Assembly: GCA_015256945.1 (NCBI GenBank)
Contig: JABZLB010000027.1
Span: forward strand, 1-41,544
Direction: 5' to 3'
From: Prevotellaceae bacterium
Lineage (GTDB): Bacteria; Bacteroidota; Bacteroidia; Bacteroidales; Bacteroidaceae
Length of the DNA: 41,544 bases
The notes beneath the pieces were generated by a model. The model was not told where the DNA came from. It worked only from the letters and a program-made list of their open reading frames with translations, and did no database searches. A program made the position numbers and the translations under genes. Positions 1 to 7,420 of the stretch are shown here, one piece after another. Each line of letters starts with the position of its first letter. Position 1 is the stretch's first letter.

Positions 1-91
1 ATAGAACAGTATCTTGAATGTACTTCTCATTGTCTTGATGGTTTTGTATGTATAGTTTTTATTGAAAATGATGTTGAATGAAAGCAATTGG

Positions 92-1320
92 TCAAATAAC
101 CAACTGCAAATCTTCTGTGAAAGAGAGAAAGCGACCAAACTCTTCAAAGAGCTTTTGCGGTGTTACCTTTGCATAGCGTTCGGTCATACTAACGTTCGTA
201 TGTCCGAGCATCTTGCTCACCGTTTCAATCGGCACGCCCTGTTCCAAGGTGATAAGGGTGGCAAAAGTATGACGGGCGGTATGCGTGGTAAAGGGAAAAG
301 AAATATCAGCCCGTAGGCGTAAAGCTTTGAGACAAGACTGATAAGTGGAATATTTTATGAAAGGCAGCAGTGTTTCCCTTTCATCGCTGTGCATTTTCTC
401 AATTAACCGAACAGCTTCCGGCAATAGTTTGATACGACAAAGCACACCCGTCTTCTGTCGGTTGAACTTTAACCAAAGGCTACCATTATCATCACGAACA
501 AGATGCTTCTTGCTTTGTTCCATCAAATCACAATAGGCTGCACCGGTATAACAGGCGAAGAGAAACACATCACGAGCTGTTTCCATTTCCTCTTCCAATT
601 CATCAAAGCGGAGTGCTTTGAGTTTATCCAATGCTTCCTTGTCGAGAGCCTTGGGTACTTTCTTCTCCCCGCGTTCTATATGGACATTATCAAACAGAAG
701 CGTATCAGCCAGCCCCTCACGATAAGCCAGCCTGCAGTCGGTCTTCAAATCTGCTGCCACTCTGAAGAATGTGCTTTGCTGATAACCGAGTTCACCGAGA
801 CAGAACGTCTGCAGTTCGTAGATGAAGTTTTCTGTCAGCTGCGAGAATGCCAAGTCCGAAACATTATATTTCTTTTGAATGAACTCCTGCAATCGTTTTC
901 GGGTGAGACGATAGGCAGACATAGATGCTCTCTTCATATCTATACCGATGTGCGCTTCACGCTCCTTGATAAGCATATCCAGCCTTTTGATAAGCATACA
1001 GCGCGTCTGCACACTCCCTTGGAACAGCTCTTTCACATTGGTTGGTCAAACGAACCGCCTTTGGAAAGCAAGGATTGATAAGCCGACTGAACAGACAACA
1101 GCAAACTCTCCAACCTGCCGTTTATCTCCACCGCCTCACGACTCTTTCCGTCCACTCTGCTCTCACGAGGATTCCACAACTCGGGATTGCAGGAGAGTTT
1201 ACAACTAAATTGGGTAATGGAATGTCCTATGGTTATTCGTCCCATAATCGGAGCCTTGCCCGACTTATCCAAACCACTCTTTTTAAGGTAGAGCAACACC
1301 TTCATCTTTTCTGTTTTCAT
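92..1320 (-). pseudogene. Tyrosine site-specific integrase split by a one-base frameshift
   Basis: Two adjacent minus-strand frames together make one Bacteroidetes-type mobile-element integrase. The first (1320 to 1033, 95 aa) is the N-terminal arm-binding domain and ends at a TGA at 1035-1033. The second (1036 to 92, 314 aa) holds the core-binding and catalytic domains. The frames meet at ATGTGAAAGAG, so a single missing base near 1036-1040 would explain the break. The catalytic part is otherwise intact: HTARHTF (His252, Arg255 of the second fragment), LGHTNVSMTERY (His279, nucleophile Tyr288). The box I arginine is absent (TGAAYCDL), as is known for IntDOT-like integrases, so that is not decay. 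The gene reads leftward from the repeat-rich region 1322-1670. The second fragment could start at GTG 1036, but it would lack arm binding. A sequencing error or a programmed frameshift remains possible. Confidence 0.85.
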
Positions 1321-1321
1321 A

Positions 1322-1361
1322 CGCTTTAATATTTGTGGGTAAAGTTACCCGAATTAAAGCG
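1322..1361. repeat. Interrupted palindrome at the integrase start codon
   Basis: Outer arms CGCTTTAAT (1322-1330) and ATTAAAGCG (1353-1361) are perfect inverted repeats. Inside them lie GGGTAA (1337-1342) and TTACCC (1345-1350). The structure ends one base before the integrase ATG (1320-1318 on the minus strand), so it would cover its leader. It could be an operator, an integrase site or an RNA hairpin limiting translation. Confidence 0.75.
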
Positions 1362-1420
1362 TTCCTCACTTACGCAGAAAACTGCCGACCAAAGCAACAG
1401 CCACACGAGCGAAAATAATT

Positions 1421-1481
1421 CAGTTACCTATTTATTCTCCATCGTTACCAACATCAAAACAAGGTAACACTCTGGTAACTG
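1421..1481. repeat. Nested GTTACC/GGTAAC inverted sites
   Basis: CAGTTACC (1421-1428) is mirrored by GGTAACTG (1474-1481), and between them GTTACC (1444-1449) is mirrored by GGTAAC (1463-1468). The same GTTACC word occurs in the palindrome at 1344-1349. Five copies of a six-base word within about 140 bp upstream of an integrase gene suggest arm-type integrase or excisionase binding sites. The role is inferred. Confidence 0.6.
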
Positions 1482-1609
1482 AACCTCTGCCTAAATCTGC
1501 ATATTTCTGCCCTTTATAAATAGAGCAGCATTATGCTAATTTGTGCATTTCCTCCTCATTATCAGTTAGTTTACATCAGCTTCGATATTTCTTCATTTTC
1601 ATTGATTAG

Positions 1610-1666
1610 TTACATCGTAATCATCAACCGTTTACATCGTAATCATTCGCTCTTTACATCGTAATC
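1610..1666. repeat. Iteron-like array, three TTACATCGTAATC repeats with 22-bp period
   Basis: The 13-bp word TTACATCGTAATC starts at 1610, 1632 and 1654, an exact 22-bp period, with 9-nt unrelated gaps. A degenerate fourth copy (TTACATCAGCTTCGAT) starts at 1571. Each word contains the inverted half-sites TTAC/GTAA. The short, regular spacing is that of protein-binding iterons, for example integrase arm sites or a replication/excision regulator. It is not a CRISPR array, because the gaps are far too short. Confidence 0.7.
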
Positions 1667-1864
1667 TAAAGCCAATTATGACACAATTAGCTTTTCTTCT
1701 TTTCTGAGTGAACTATCAGTATTATTCTTATCTGTCTGTTTCATTTAAATAATCACATTGAAATTTCGGAAAGACTTTCAGTTTATTAACACTATGATTA
1801 AATATGCTTTAAGTATGCAGTTTATAAAAGAAACAGATGAATACAAATTCATTTTATAAGAACA
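1667..1864. other. AT-rich intergenic stretch, no gene seen
   Basis: I see no open frame, RNA gene or convincing terminator here. If the integrase marks an element end, the attachment core may lie in this stretch, but no target duplication can be recognised from one end alone. Confidence 0.4.
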
Positions 1865-1892
1865 ATATATAATTATTCGAATAATTATATAT
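1865..1892. repeat. 28-bp perfect AT-rich palindrome
   Basis: The half-site ATATATAATTATTC (1865-1878) is followed directly by its exact reverse complement (1879-1892). It lies 47 nt downstream of the TPR gene stop codon (minus strand). It could act as the operon's transcription end, as a protein-binding dyad, or mark the boundary of the inserted element. Confidence 0.8.
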
Positions 1893-1938
1893 AAAATGCG
1901 AGGTGTCTTCGTATAAAAATTAAATCTTTCAAATAAAA

Positions 1939-2526
1939 TTATTTACGCGAACGTTTATCTATCATTTCACAACATCCAATAATCATATTTCTTATTTGCG
2001 TAATACGAGCTTGCTCTTTAGCTCGGAAATGAAGAAAATAAGTAAGAGCCATATGTAAATTGTCGAGAGCATCGATCCATTCATTACGAGAAGAATAGAT
2101 ATATCCTAACTTATAATAGGCATCTGCTTTCTCACTTTCTTGACATAATGTAAGCATTTCCTTGTATAATGGAATCGCCTTATCATATTTATTTAAATTA
2201 AAATAGCTCTCTGCATCAGCAAAATAATAGAAGGATAGTTCAGAAGGGGCAAATGATTTTAACTGTGGTATAGCTTTATCAAGACACTCAGTTGCATGCT
2301 GATAATCCCATTCATAATAATAGCACACACCTGTATATGCAATAAAACGAGGATTAAGTTGATAATTTGAATCTAATTTCTGAAAGATAAGCAAAGCTTC
2401 ATGATACTTACCACTTTGGAAATAATCCAGAGCTATTCTTAATCTTTCACCGTCAGATATGGATTTTGCCACCAAGGGAAAAGCGAAAAATAAAATAGAG
2501 AATATAACAATCTTAAACTTTATCAA
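1939..2526 (-). CDS. Exported TPR-repeat protein
   Basis: 195 aa with an N-terminal hydrophobic segment ending near residue 20 (IVIFSILFFAFPLVAKS), which looks like a Sec signal peptide. The rest is made of helical TPR-like units, for example DYFQSGKYHEALLIFQKL, ESYFNLNKYDKAIPLYKEM and YKLGYIYSSRNEWIDALDNL. TPR repeats normally mediate protein-protein contacts, and no catalytic motif is visible. The start lies 4 nt after the stop of the M64 peptidase gene, so the two are almost certainly co-transcribed and translationally coupled. It may be a periplasmic partner of the peptidase or of cell-wall enzymes, but that is inferred from position only. The specific function is unknown. Confidence 0.85.
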   Translation of the reverse strand: MIKFKIVIFSILFFAFPLVAKSISDGERLRIALDYFQSGKYHEALLIFQKLDSNYQLNPRFIAYTGVCYYYEWDYQHATECLDKAIPQLKSFAPSELSFYYFADAESYFNLNKYDKAIPLYKEMLTLCQESEKADAYYKLGYIYSSRNEWIDALDNLHMALTYFLHFRAKEQARITQIRNMIIGCCEMIDKRSRK

Positions 2527-2530
2527 GGTT

Positions 2531-3766
2531 CTATTTCGTATAGAAATCTATAACTTGTTGAATTGCTTGTTGACAAGCCGGGCAGAAGTCTGGATAATCA
2601 TTAGTGCGCATACGACAGTCAGGTGATGCTCTGTAAATATGTTTTAAGCTGTATCCCGCACCTTCATAAAAACCTACTTGGGGAATCTGCCCTATAAGGT
2701 TTTCCCATTTATTTTCGAAACGGACCATGGTTGTAATATTTTTCTCCCATGGTTCAACATCATATGGATACATGGGTATGGACTCATTGTCGTATGCGTA
2801 TTCATCGGCAAGACCGGCAAAACTATGACCAAACTCATGAACTACAACGGGACGAAATGCAGGGTGGTGCGTCATTGACAGGTTATAGCTGTTCAAAATA
2901 CCGCCACCTCCATATTTATTAGTGTTGACCAATACTATAATATGTTCATAAGGAACACCTGCAAGTAAGTTATGAAGGTCACTCAAATTCAATGTCGTCA
3001 AATAGCGGTCACTATAAAATGTATCAAAATGAGAATGCAAAGCTGTATTCTTCCATATTCCTTTATGTGGTTCGCTTGTCCCACTCTCTTGTGAAGGCGA
3101 TTCAACAGCTACAATTTGAAAGCGATTACGCATACTCTTAAATGGTTCATAAGAGAAAAGATACCCCATAGCTTTACGTGCATCTTCACGGAAGATATTC
3201 ATTTCTTGCAAAGTATATCCCTCGGCTACGTAAGCAATATGGATACAGCGTGCAGTATCTTCTGCTTGTTGAAGAATGGAGTAGGGTGTTATATTGTACT
3301 CACCTATACGGCGTATAAGAATATCATTAGGAACTATTTGATGTGTAAGCGATGCTGTAATCTGTCTCCGGTTATTACGTAAGTCAATAGTTACATCAAC
3401 AGTATCCTTCGGCATTGGAATCAGAAAGACATTCTCAAAACTACGTGTTTGCGATTTAGCTTCATCATAACTTAGCCATTCCTGAAAAAGAGTAGAAAAA
3501 GAATTACGATAAATAATTTTACCTGAGTGATGGTCGAGAACTGTTATTTGTCCGTTGCCTTCCATGGGGATTTCAGATAATCGCGTGCGCTTTCCATACC
3601 AATGGGGTTCTTTAAAAAGCTGATTAAGAGATATATGCTGTTCATTAACATTACCCGAGAAGATATAATCAATACGTAAAGTATGATCTAAAAAGAATAC
3701 ATTAAAGTCTTGCGCATACAACCCTAACGGCACAAAGAATATTATACACAGGAGTAGTCGTTTCAT
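2531..3766 (-). CDS. M64 family (IgA peptidase-like) zinc metallopeptidase
   Basis: 411 aa. Residues 1-19 form a signal peptide (LLLCIIFFVPLGLYAQ). Roughly residues 20-150 make the N-terminal domain common in Bacteroidetes M64 proteins. The peptidase domain follows and carries HEFGHSFAGLADEY at 310-323, the M64 zinc motif: His310 and His314 as ligands, Glu311 as general base, Asp321 as the likely third ligand. The family is named after a Clostridium ramosum IgA protease, but most gut and oral Bacteroidetes homologues have unknown substrates, so IgA cleavage should not be assumed. The C-terminus has a CxxC-type pair (FCPACQQ). The gene is the middle one of a three-gene minus-strand operon: glucosaminidase 21 nt upstream, TPR protein 4 nt downstream. 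Export to the periplasm or surface is expected. Confidence 0.9.
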   Translation of the reverse strand: MKRLLLCIIFFVPLGLYAQDFNVFFLDHTLRIDYIFSGNVNEQHISLNQLFKEPHWYGKRTRLSEIPMEGNGQITVLDHHSGKIIYRNSFSTLFQEWLSYDEAKSQTRSFENVFLIPMPKDTVDVTIDLRNNRRQITASLTHQIVPNDILIRRIGEYNITPYSILQQAEDTARCIHIAYVAEGYTLQEMNIFREDARKAMGYLFSYEPFKSMRNRFQIVAVESPSQESGTSEPHKGIWKNTALHSHFDTFYSDRYLTTLNLSDLHNLLAGVPYEHIIVLVNTNKYGGGGILNSYNLSMTHHPAFRPVVVHEFGHSFAGLADEYAYDNESIPMYPYDVEPWEKNITTMVRFENKWENLIGQIPQVGFYEGAGYSLKHIYRASPDCRMRTNDYPDFCPACQQAIQQVIDFYTK

Positions 3767-3787
3767 TGACAGATTACAGAAATTGAT

Positions 3788-4711
3788 TTAATATACTCTT
3801 AATGATTGTCCAACACGAATACCATCTTCAGGCTTCATATGGTTCATCTTATATAAATTCTTAATGCGAATACCATACATTTGGGCAATTGTATACATGC
3901 TTTCACCAGCTTTAACTATATGTGGCACGTGTTTAAAAGCTTTAATAGCATGCTTTTGTTTTTTCTCAAGATAAATAATATCACCTTCATGAAGCCTTGC
4001 ATGACGGTCAATTTCATTATATCTGGCCAATTTTCTCCATGATACACCAGCCTCCTTGGCTATTAACTTAAATGTATCGCCTTCACGAGCCACTATATAA
4101 TAGTTTTTATTGTACATACGTACAATATGTGGTTGAGGAACAACAGCCCTATTTTGTGCATCGTAAATGTTAGCCATATAACGGTCGTACGAACGAGCGT
4201 TATCATATTGATAAAGTTGATATAGTTCTATTATTTCAATAAGTTTGTCACCATACAACGGATTGGTTGCATAACCACAATTTTTCAAGCCATAAGCCCA
4301 GCCACGATAATCATCTGGTGCAAGTTGAAATAAACGAGCATATCGTCCATTATTCCTTAAGAATAAACTATGGTCTTTGAAACTTTGCCTTGGATTGTCA
4401 TAGGCTCTAAAGCATTCAGCTAAAGCATCATCATCAGCAGTAATACTACGTCCTTGCCAATCGTGGCATTTAATACCAAAATGATTATTTGCCTGGGTGG
4501 CGAGCTTGCTCTGACCTGCCGCACTTTCAATCAGTCCTTGTGCCAATGTAATACTTGCGGGTATATGATTTTGTCTCATCTCTTCTATTGCCAAATCCTT
4601 ATATTGCGCAATATAATTGAGATAGGCTGTATTTAATTTTAACTGAGCTTGCAACTCGAAAGACACAAAAAGTAACAGACCAGAAAATAAAATTCTTTGA
4701 AGACGAAACAT
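3788..4711 (-). CDS. Exported N-acetylglucosaminidase with two LysM domains
   Basis: 307 aa. A signal peptide (residues 1-23, ending SFELQAQ) is followed by a glucosaminidase domain of the FlgJ/LytG type at about 35-170. Its probable catalytic glutamate is Glu62 in AQGLIESAAGQS, and the NHFGIKC segment follows. Two LysM domains come next (about 204-248 and 264-307); LysM binds the N-acetylglucosamine backbone of peptidoglycan. The protein should cut septal or old wall glycan in the periplasm. It is the first gene of the operon with the M64 peptidase and TPR protein. No TAnnTTTG promoter was found directly upstream; the 4732-4765 hairpin lies there instead. Confidence in the fold is high, the exact bond specificity is unproven. 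Confidence 0.92.
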   Translation of the reverse strand: MFRLQRILFSGLLLFVSFELQAQLKLNTAYLNYIAQYKDLAIEEMRQNHIPASITLAQGLIESAAGQSKLATQANNHFGIKCHDWQGRSITADDDALAECFRAYDNPRQSFKDHSLFLRNNGRYARLFQLAPDDYRGWAYGLKNCGYATNPLYGDKLIEIIELYQLYQYDNARSYDRYMANIYDAQNRAVVPQPHIVRMYNKNYYIVAREGDTFKLIAKEAGVSWRKLARYNEIDRHARLHEGDIIYLEKKQKHAIKAFKHVPHIVKAGESMYTIAQMYGIRIKNLYKMNHMKPEDGIRVGQSLRVY

Positions 4712-4731
4712 AAACCTTTAAGCTATTATGC

Positions 4732-4765
4732 CATAACCTCATCTTTGTATCAAGATGAGGTTATG
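4732..4765 (-). terminator. Stem-loop downstream of malic enzyme gene
   Basis: CATAACCTCATCTT (4732-4745) pairs perfectly over 14 bp with 4752-4765, with a 6-nt loop. It lies about 60 nt beyond the maeB stop and just before the glucosaminidase start. There is no strong U run after it, so it may also serve as an mRNA 3' end stabiliser or act in the glucosaminidase leader. Confidence 0.6.
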
Positions 4766-4827
4766 TGTAATATTAATATTTTACTAAATTATAAATAGAG
4801 AAAGATATACGAATAAAGAATATTCAA

Positions 4828-7116
4828 TCATCCCATTTTCTTTAGTTTGTCAACATATGCATCAATAACAGCTACGGCTGTTATATTGATAACATCTTGC
4901 ACACTTGCTTCAAAATCGGTAAAGTGGATTGGTTTATTTAAGCCCATCTGCACAGGACCTATCACTTCACAATCAGGATCAAGGGCTTGTAATAACTTAT
5001 AACTCCCATTAGCCGAACTCATATTCGAGAATACGAGTGTGTTTACATCTTTTCCTTTTAAACGGGTAAAGGGATATTTTACATCACGAAGCTCTTTGTT
5101 TAAAGCAAAGTTTACTTGCATTTCACCATCAAGTGCAAGGTCAGGGAAATCTTTCTGAATATGCTCAACTGCCTGATGTACTTTAACAGGAGAACCTATT
5201 TCGTCAGTTCCAAAATTAGAATAGCTTATCATTGCCATTACTGGCTCATTATTAAAGAAACGAACCGTGTGCGCAGTAAGGCGCGCAACATCGTAAAGAA
5301 CATTTTGATCGGGATGACGATTAATAAGTGTATCAGAAAGATAGTAGACTCCTTTCTTTGTATTTAGGATGTGCATTGTGGCAAAAGTAGAATAGCCATC
5401 GCGAACACCAATAACCTCTTTTGCAACTTTAATAGTATTGCTATATTTGGTATAAAGACCTGTGATAAAAGTATCGGCATCACCTTGTTCAACCATCGAC
5501 ATACCAAAATAGTTGCGTTCATACATTTTATCGTAAGCTTCTTCAAACGTTACACCTTGGCGAGCACGTTTCTCTGCAAGGTGTTTAGCATATGTTGCCC
5601 GCCTACGTTGCTCTTTATCCGCGCGCATGTCTACTATCTCAACACCTGTAAGGTCTAACTTCAGACGCTTGGCCAAGCGATTAAGACGGTCAACATTGCC
5701 AAGCAAAACAGGTGTACAGATGCCTTCCTGAAGAGCCTGGACGGCGGCCTTCATCATGGTGGGGTGTCCACCTTCAGCAAACACAACACGTTGTGGGTGA
5801 AGTGCAGCCGTAGCATGGAGTGTACGGGTAAGTTTTGTTTCCTGTCCCAACAACTGACGTAAATAGTCTTTATAAGCACTCCAATCGGTAATTGACTTGC
5901 GTGCTACTCCGCTTTTTATAGCAGCCTTAGCCACCGCAGCCGAGACTTCTGTAATAAGACGTGGGTCAACAGGCTTCGGAATAAAATACTGAGGACCAAA
6001 TGAAAGATCGTTAACATGATAAACCTGGTTAACAACGTCTGGCACAGGCATCTTTGCTAAGCTCGCAATAGCCTTCACCGCTGCAAGTTTCATATCCTCA
6101 TTAATAGCTTTTGCATGTACATCAAGAGCACCACGGAAGATATAGGGGAAACCTATAACGTTGTTAATTTGGTTGGGATAGTCGGAGCGTCCTGTTGACA
6201 TAATCACATCGGGACGGGCATCAATAGCATCCTCATACGATATTTCGGGAACAGGATTAGCCAATGCAAAAACAATAGGATGGTCAGCCATTGACTGAAC
6301 CATTTGCTTTGTCAGAATATTCCCTTTTGACAAACCTACAAAAACATCAGCACCTTTGATCGCTTCTTCCAGTGTATGGACATCATTTCGTATGGTAGCA
6401 AATTCCAATTTTTCCTCATTCACATGGTCGCGGCCTTTGTAAATAACACCACGTGAATCAAGCATTACTATATTTTCATGCTTGGCACCCAGTAAACAAT
6501 ACAACTTCGTACAGCTTATTGCTGCAGCTCCGGCACCGTTAACTACAATTTTAGCATCTTGTATTTTTTTTCCTGCAACCTCTAGAGCATTCAATAATCC
6601 TGCTCCTGATATAATGGCAGTTCCATGCTGATCATCGTGCATGACAGGAATATCAAGCGAGTTTTTTAAACGATTCTCAATATAGAAACACTCAGGTGCC
6701 TTTATATCTTCCAAATTGATTCCACCAAATGTAGGAGCAATCTTCTCAACAACATCACAGAATTTCTCTGGATCTTTCTCATTAACCTCTACGTCAAAGA
6801 CATCAATGCCACCATAAATTTTAAATAACAGGCCTTTTCCTTCCATGACTGGTTTCCCACTCATGGCACCTATATCACCTAAACCAAGGACAGCAGTGCC
6901 GTTAGAGATAACAGCTACAAGATTACCTTTATCGGTGTATTTATAAACATCGTCTGGATTCTTCTGTATTTCTAAGCAGGGATAAGCAACTCCTGGAGAG
7001 TACGCAAGACTTAAATCGGTTTGTGTACGATACGGTTTTGTAGGCTTTACCTCTATTTTTCCATGACGCCCTTTTTCGTGATATTCAAGTGCTGCCTCTT
7101 TTGTTACCTTTACCAT
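4828..7116 (-). CDS. maeB: NADP-type malic enzyme fused to phosphotransacetylase-like domain
   Basis: 762 aa, the usual length of the MaeB hybrid enzyme. The malic enzyme N-terminal domain (about 1-160) has LAYSPGVAYPCLEI, GDIGAMSGKPVMEGKG and the metal-site region DDQHGTA. The dinucleotide-binding domain (about 160-425) contains VVNGAGAAAISC. The rest (about 430-762) is a phosphate acetyl/butyryltransferase-like domain (QRVVFAEGGHPTMMKAA to the end), which in known MaeB proteins is regulatory rather than an active Pta. The enzyme decarboxylates malate to pyruvate and supplies NADPH. It is a single-gene unit with its own promoter (7169-7197) and a downstream hairpin. Co-factor preference is from family knowledge. 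Confidence 0.95.
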   Translation of the reverse strand: MVKVTKEAALEYHEKGRHGKIEVKPTKPYRTQTDLSLAYSPGVAYPCLEIQKNPDDVYKYTDKGNLVAVISNGTAVLGLGDIGAMSGKPVMEGKGLLFKIYGGIDVFDVEVNEKDPEKFCDVVEKIAPTFGGINLEDIKAPECFYIENRLKNSLDIPVMHDDQHGTAIISGAGLLNALEVAGKKIQDAKIVVNGAGAAAISCTKLYCLLGAKHENIVMLDSRGVIYKGRDHVNEEKLEFATIRNDVHTLEEAIKGADVFVGLSKGNILTKQMVQSMADHPIVFALANPVPEISYEDAIDARPDVIMSTGRSDYPNQINNVIGFPYIFRGALDVHAKAINEDMKLAAVKAIASLAKMPVPDVVNQVYHVNDLSFGPQYFIPKPVDPRLITEVSAAVAKAAIKSGVARKSITDWSAYKDYLRQLLGQETKLTRTLHATAALHPQRVVFAEGGHPTMMKAAVQALQEGICTPVLLGNVDRLNRLAKRLKLDLTGVEIVDMRADKEQRRRATYAKHLAEKRARQGVTFEEAYDKMYERNYFGMSMVEQGDADTFITGLYTKYSNTIKVAKEVIGVRDGYSTFATMHILNTKKGVYYLSDTLINRHPDQNVLYDVARLTAHTVRFFNNEPVMAMISYSNFGTDEIGSPVKVHQAVEHIQKDFPDLALDGEMQVNFALNKELRDVKYPFTRLKGKDVNTLVFSNMSSANGSYKLLQALDPDCEVIGPVQMGLNKPIHFTDFEASVQDVINITAVAVIDAYVDKLKKMG

Positions 7117-7168
7117 TTGCCTAATTATGAATTTAATAATAAATCTTTTTACCTTAGAACTATATACG

Positions 7169-7197
7169 CAAAGATAATAAAAACGTCATAAAGCAAT
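7169..7197 (-). promoter_or_regulatory. Bacteroidetes-type promoter of maeB
   Basis: On the minus strand TATCTTTG (7176-7169) fits the TAnnTTTG -7 element. An ATTG (7197-7194) 17 nt upstream is a plausible but weak -33 element. The start codon is about 50 nt downstream. Confidence 0.6.
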
Positions 7198-7318
7198 GCC
7201 CTTTTATCATTTTTTTGTATCAGAAGAAGAAAAAAACAAAGGAAAAATATTATTCTTTATTTACAAAAATGCTGCTATCACATATTGGAGTATATCTTGC
7301 AGACTAATTTCATAACAT
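7177..7318. other. Intergenic stretch between maeB promoter and ligase terminator
   Basis: Apart from the promoter at its right end and the terminator at its left, this AT-rich stretch shows no open frame, repeat or RNA gene. Confidence 0.4.
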
Positions 7319-7364
7319 AAAAAAAGCTACGAATTAAGGGTTTTACCCTATTTATTCGTAGCTT
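7319..7364 (-). terminator. Intrinsic terminator after the acyl-CoA ligase pair
   Basis: On the minus strand ATTCGTAGCTT pairs with AAGCTACGAAT (7354-7364 with 7324-7334), with an inner GGGT/ACCC stem. It is followed by seven T residues (7325-7319 on the minus strand). The fold is canonical and lies 57 nt after the ligase 1 stop. Confidence 0.85.
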
Positions 7365-7420
7365 AATTACAATTAAAATTATCTTAGGAAGATCATTCTA
7401 TGATCCTCTATTTTATTACT

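Noticed and set aside
430..560. Loss of the integrase box I arginine as a sign of decay
   Set aside because: IntDOT-like Bacteroidetes integrases are known to lack it, so it is normal for the family.
356..1078. Plus-strand frames opposite the integrase (for example 503-1078)
   Set aside because: They are shadows of the integrase coding strand with no recognisable domain.
1610..1666. CRISPR array
   Set aside because: Repeats are 13 bp with 9-nt gaps, far too short for a CRISPR, and no cas gene is present.
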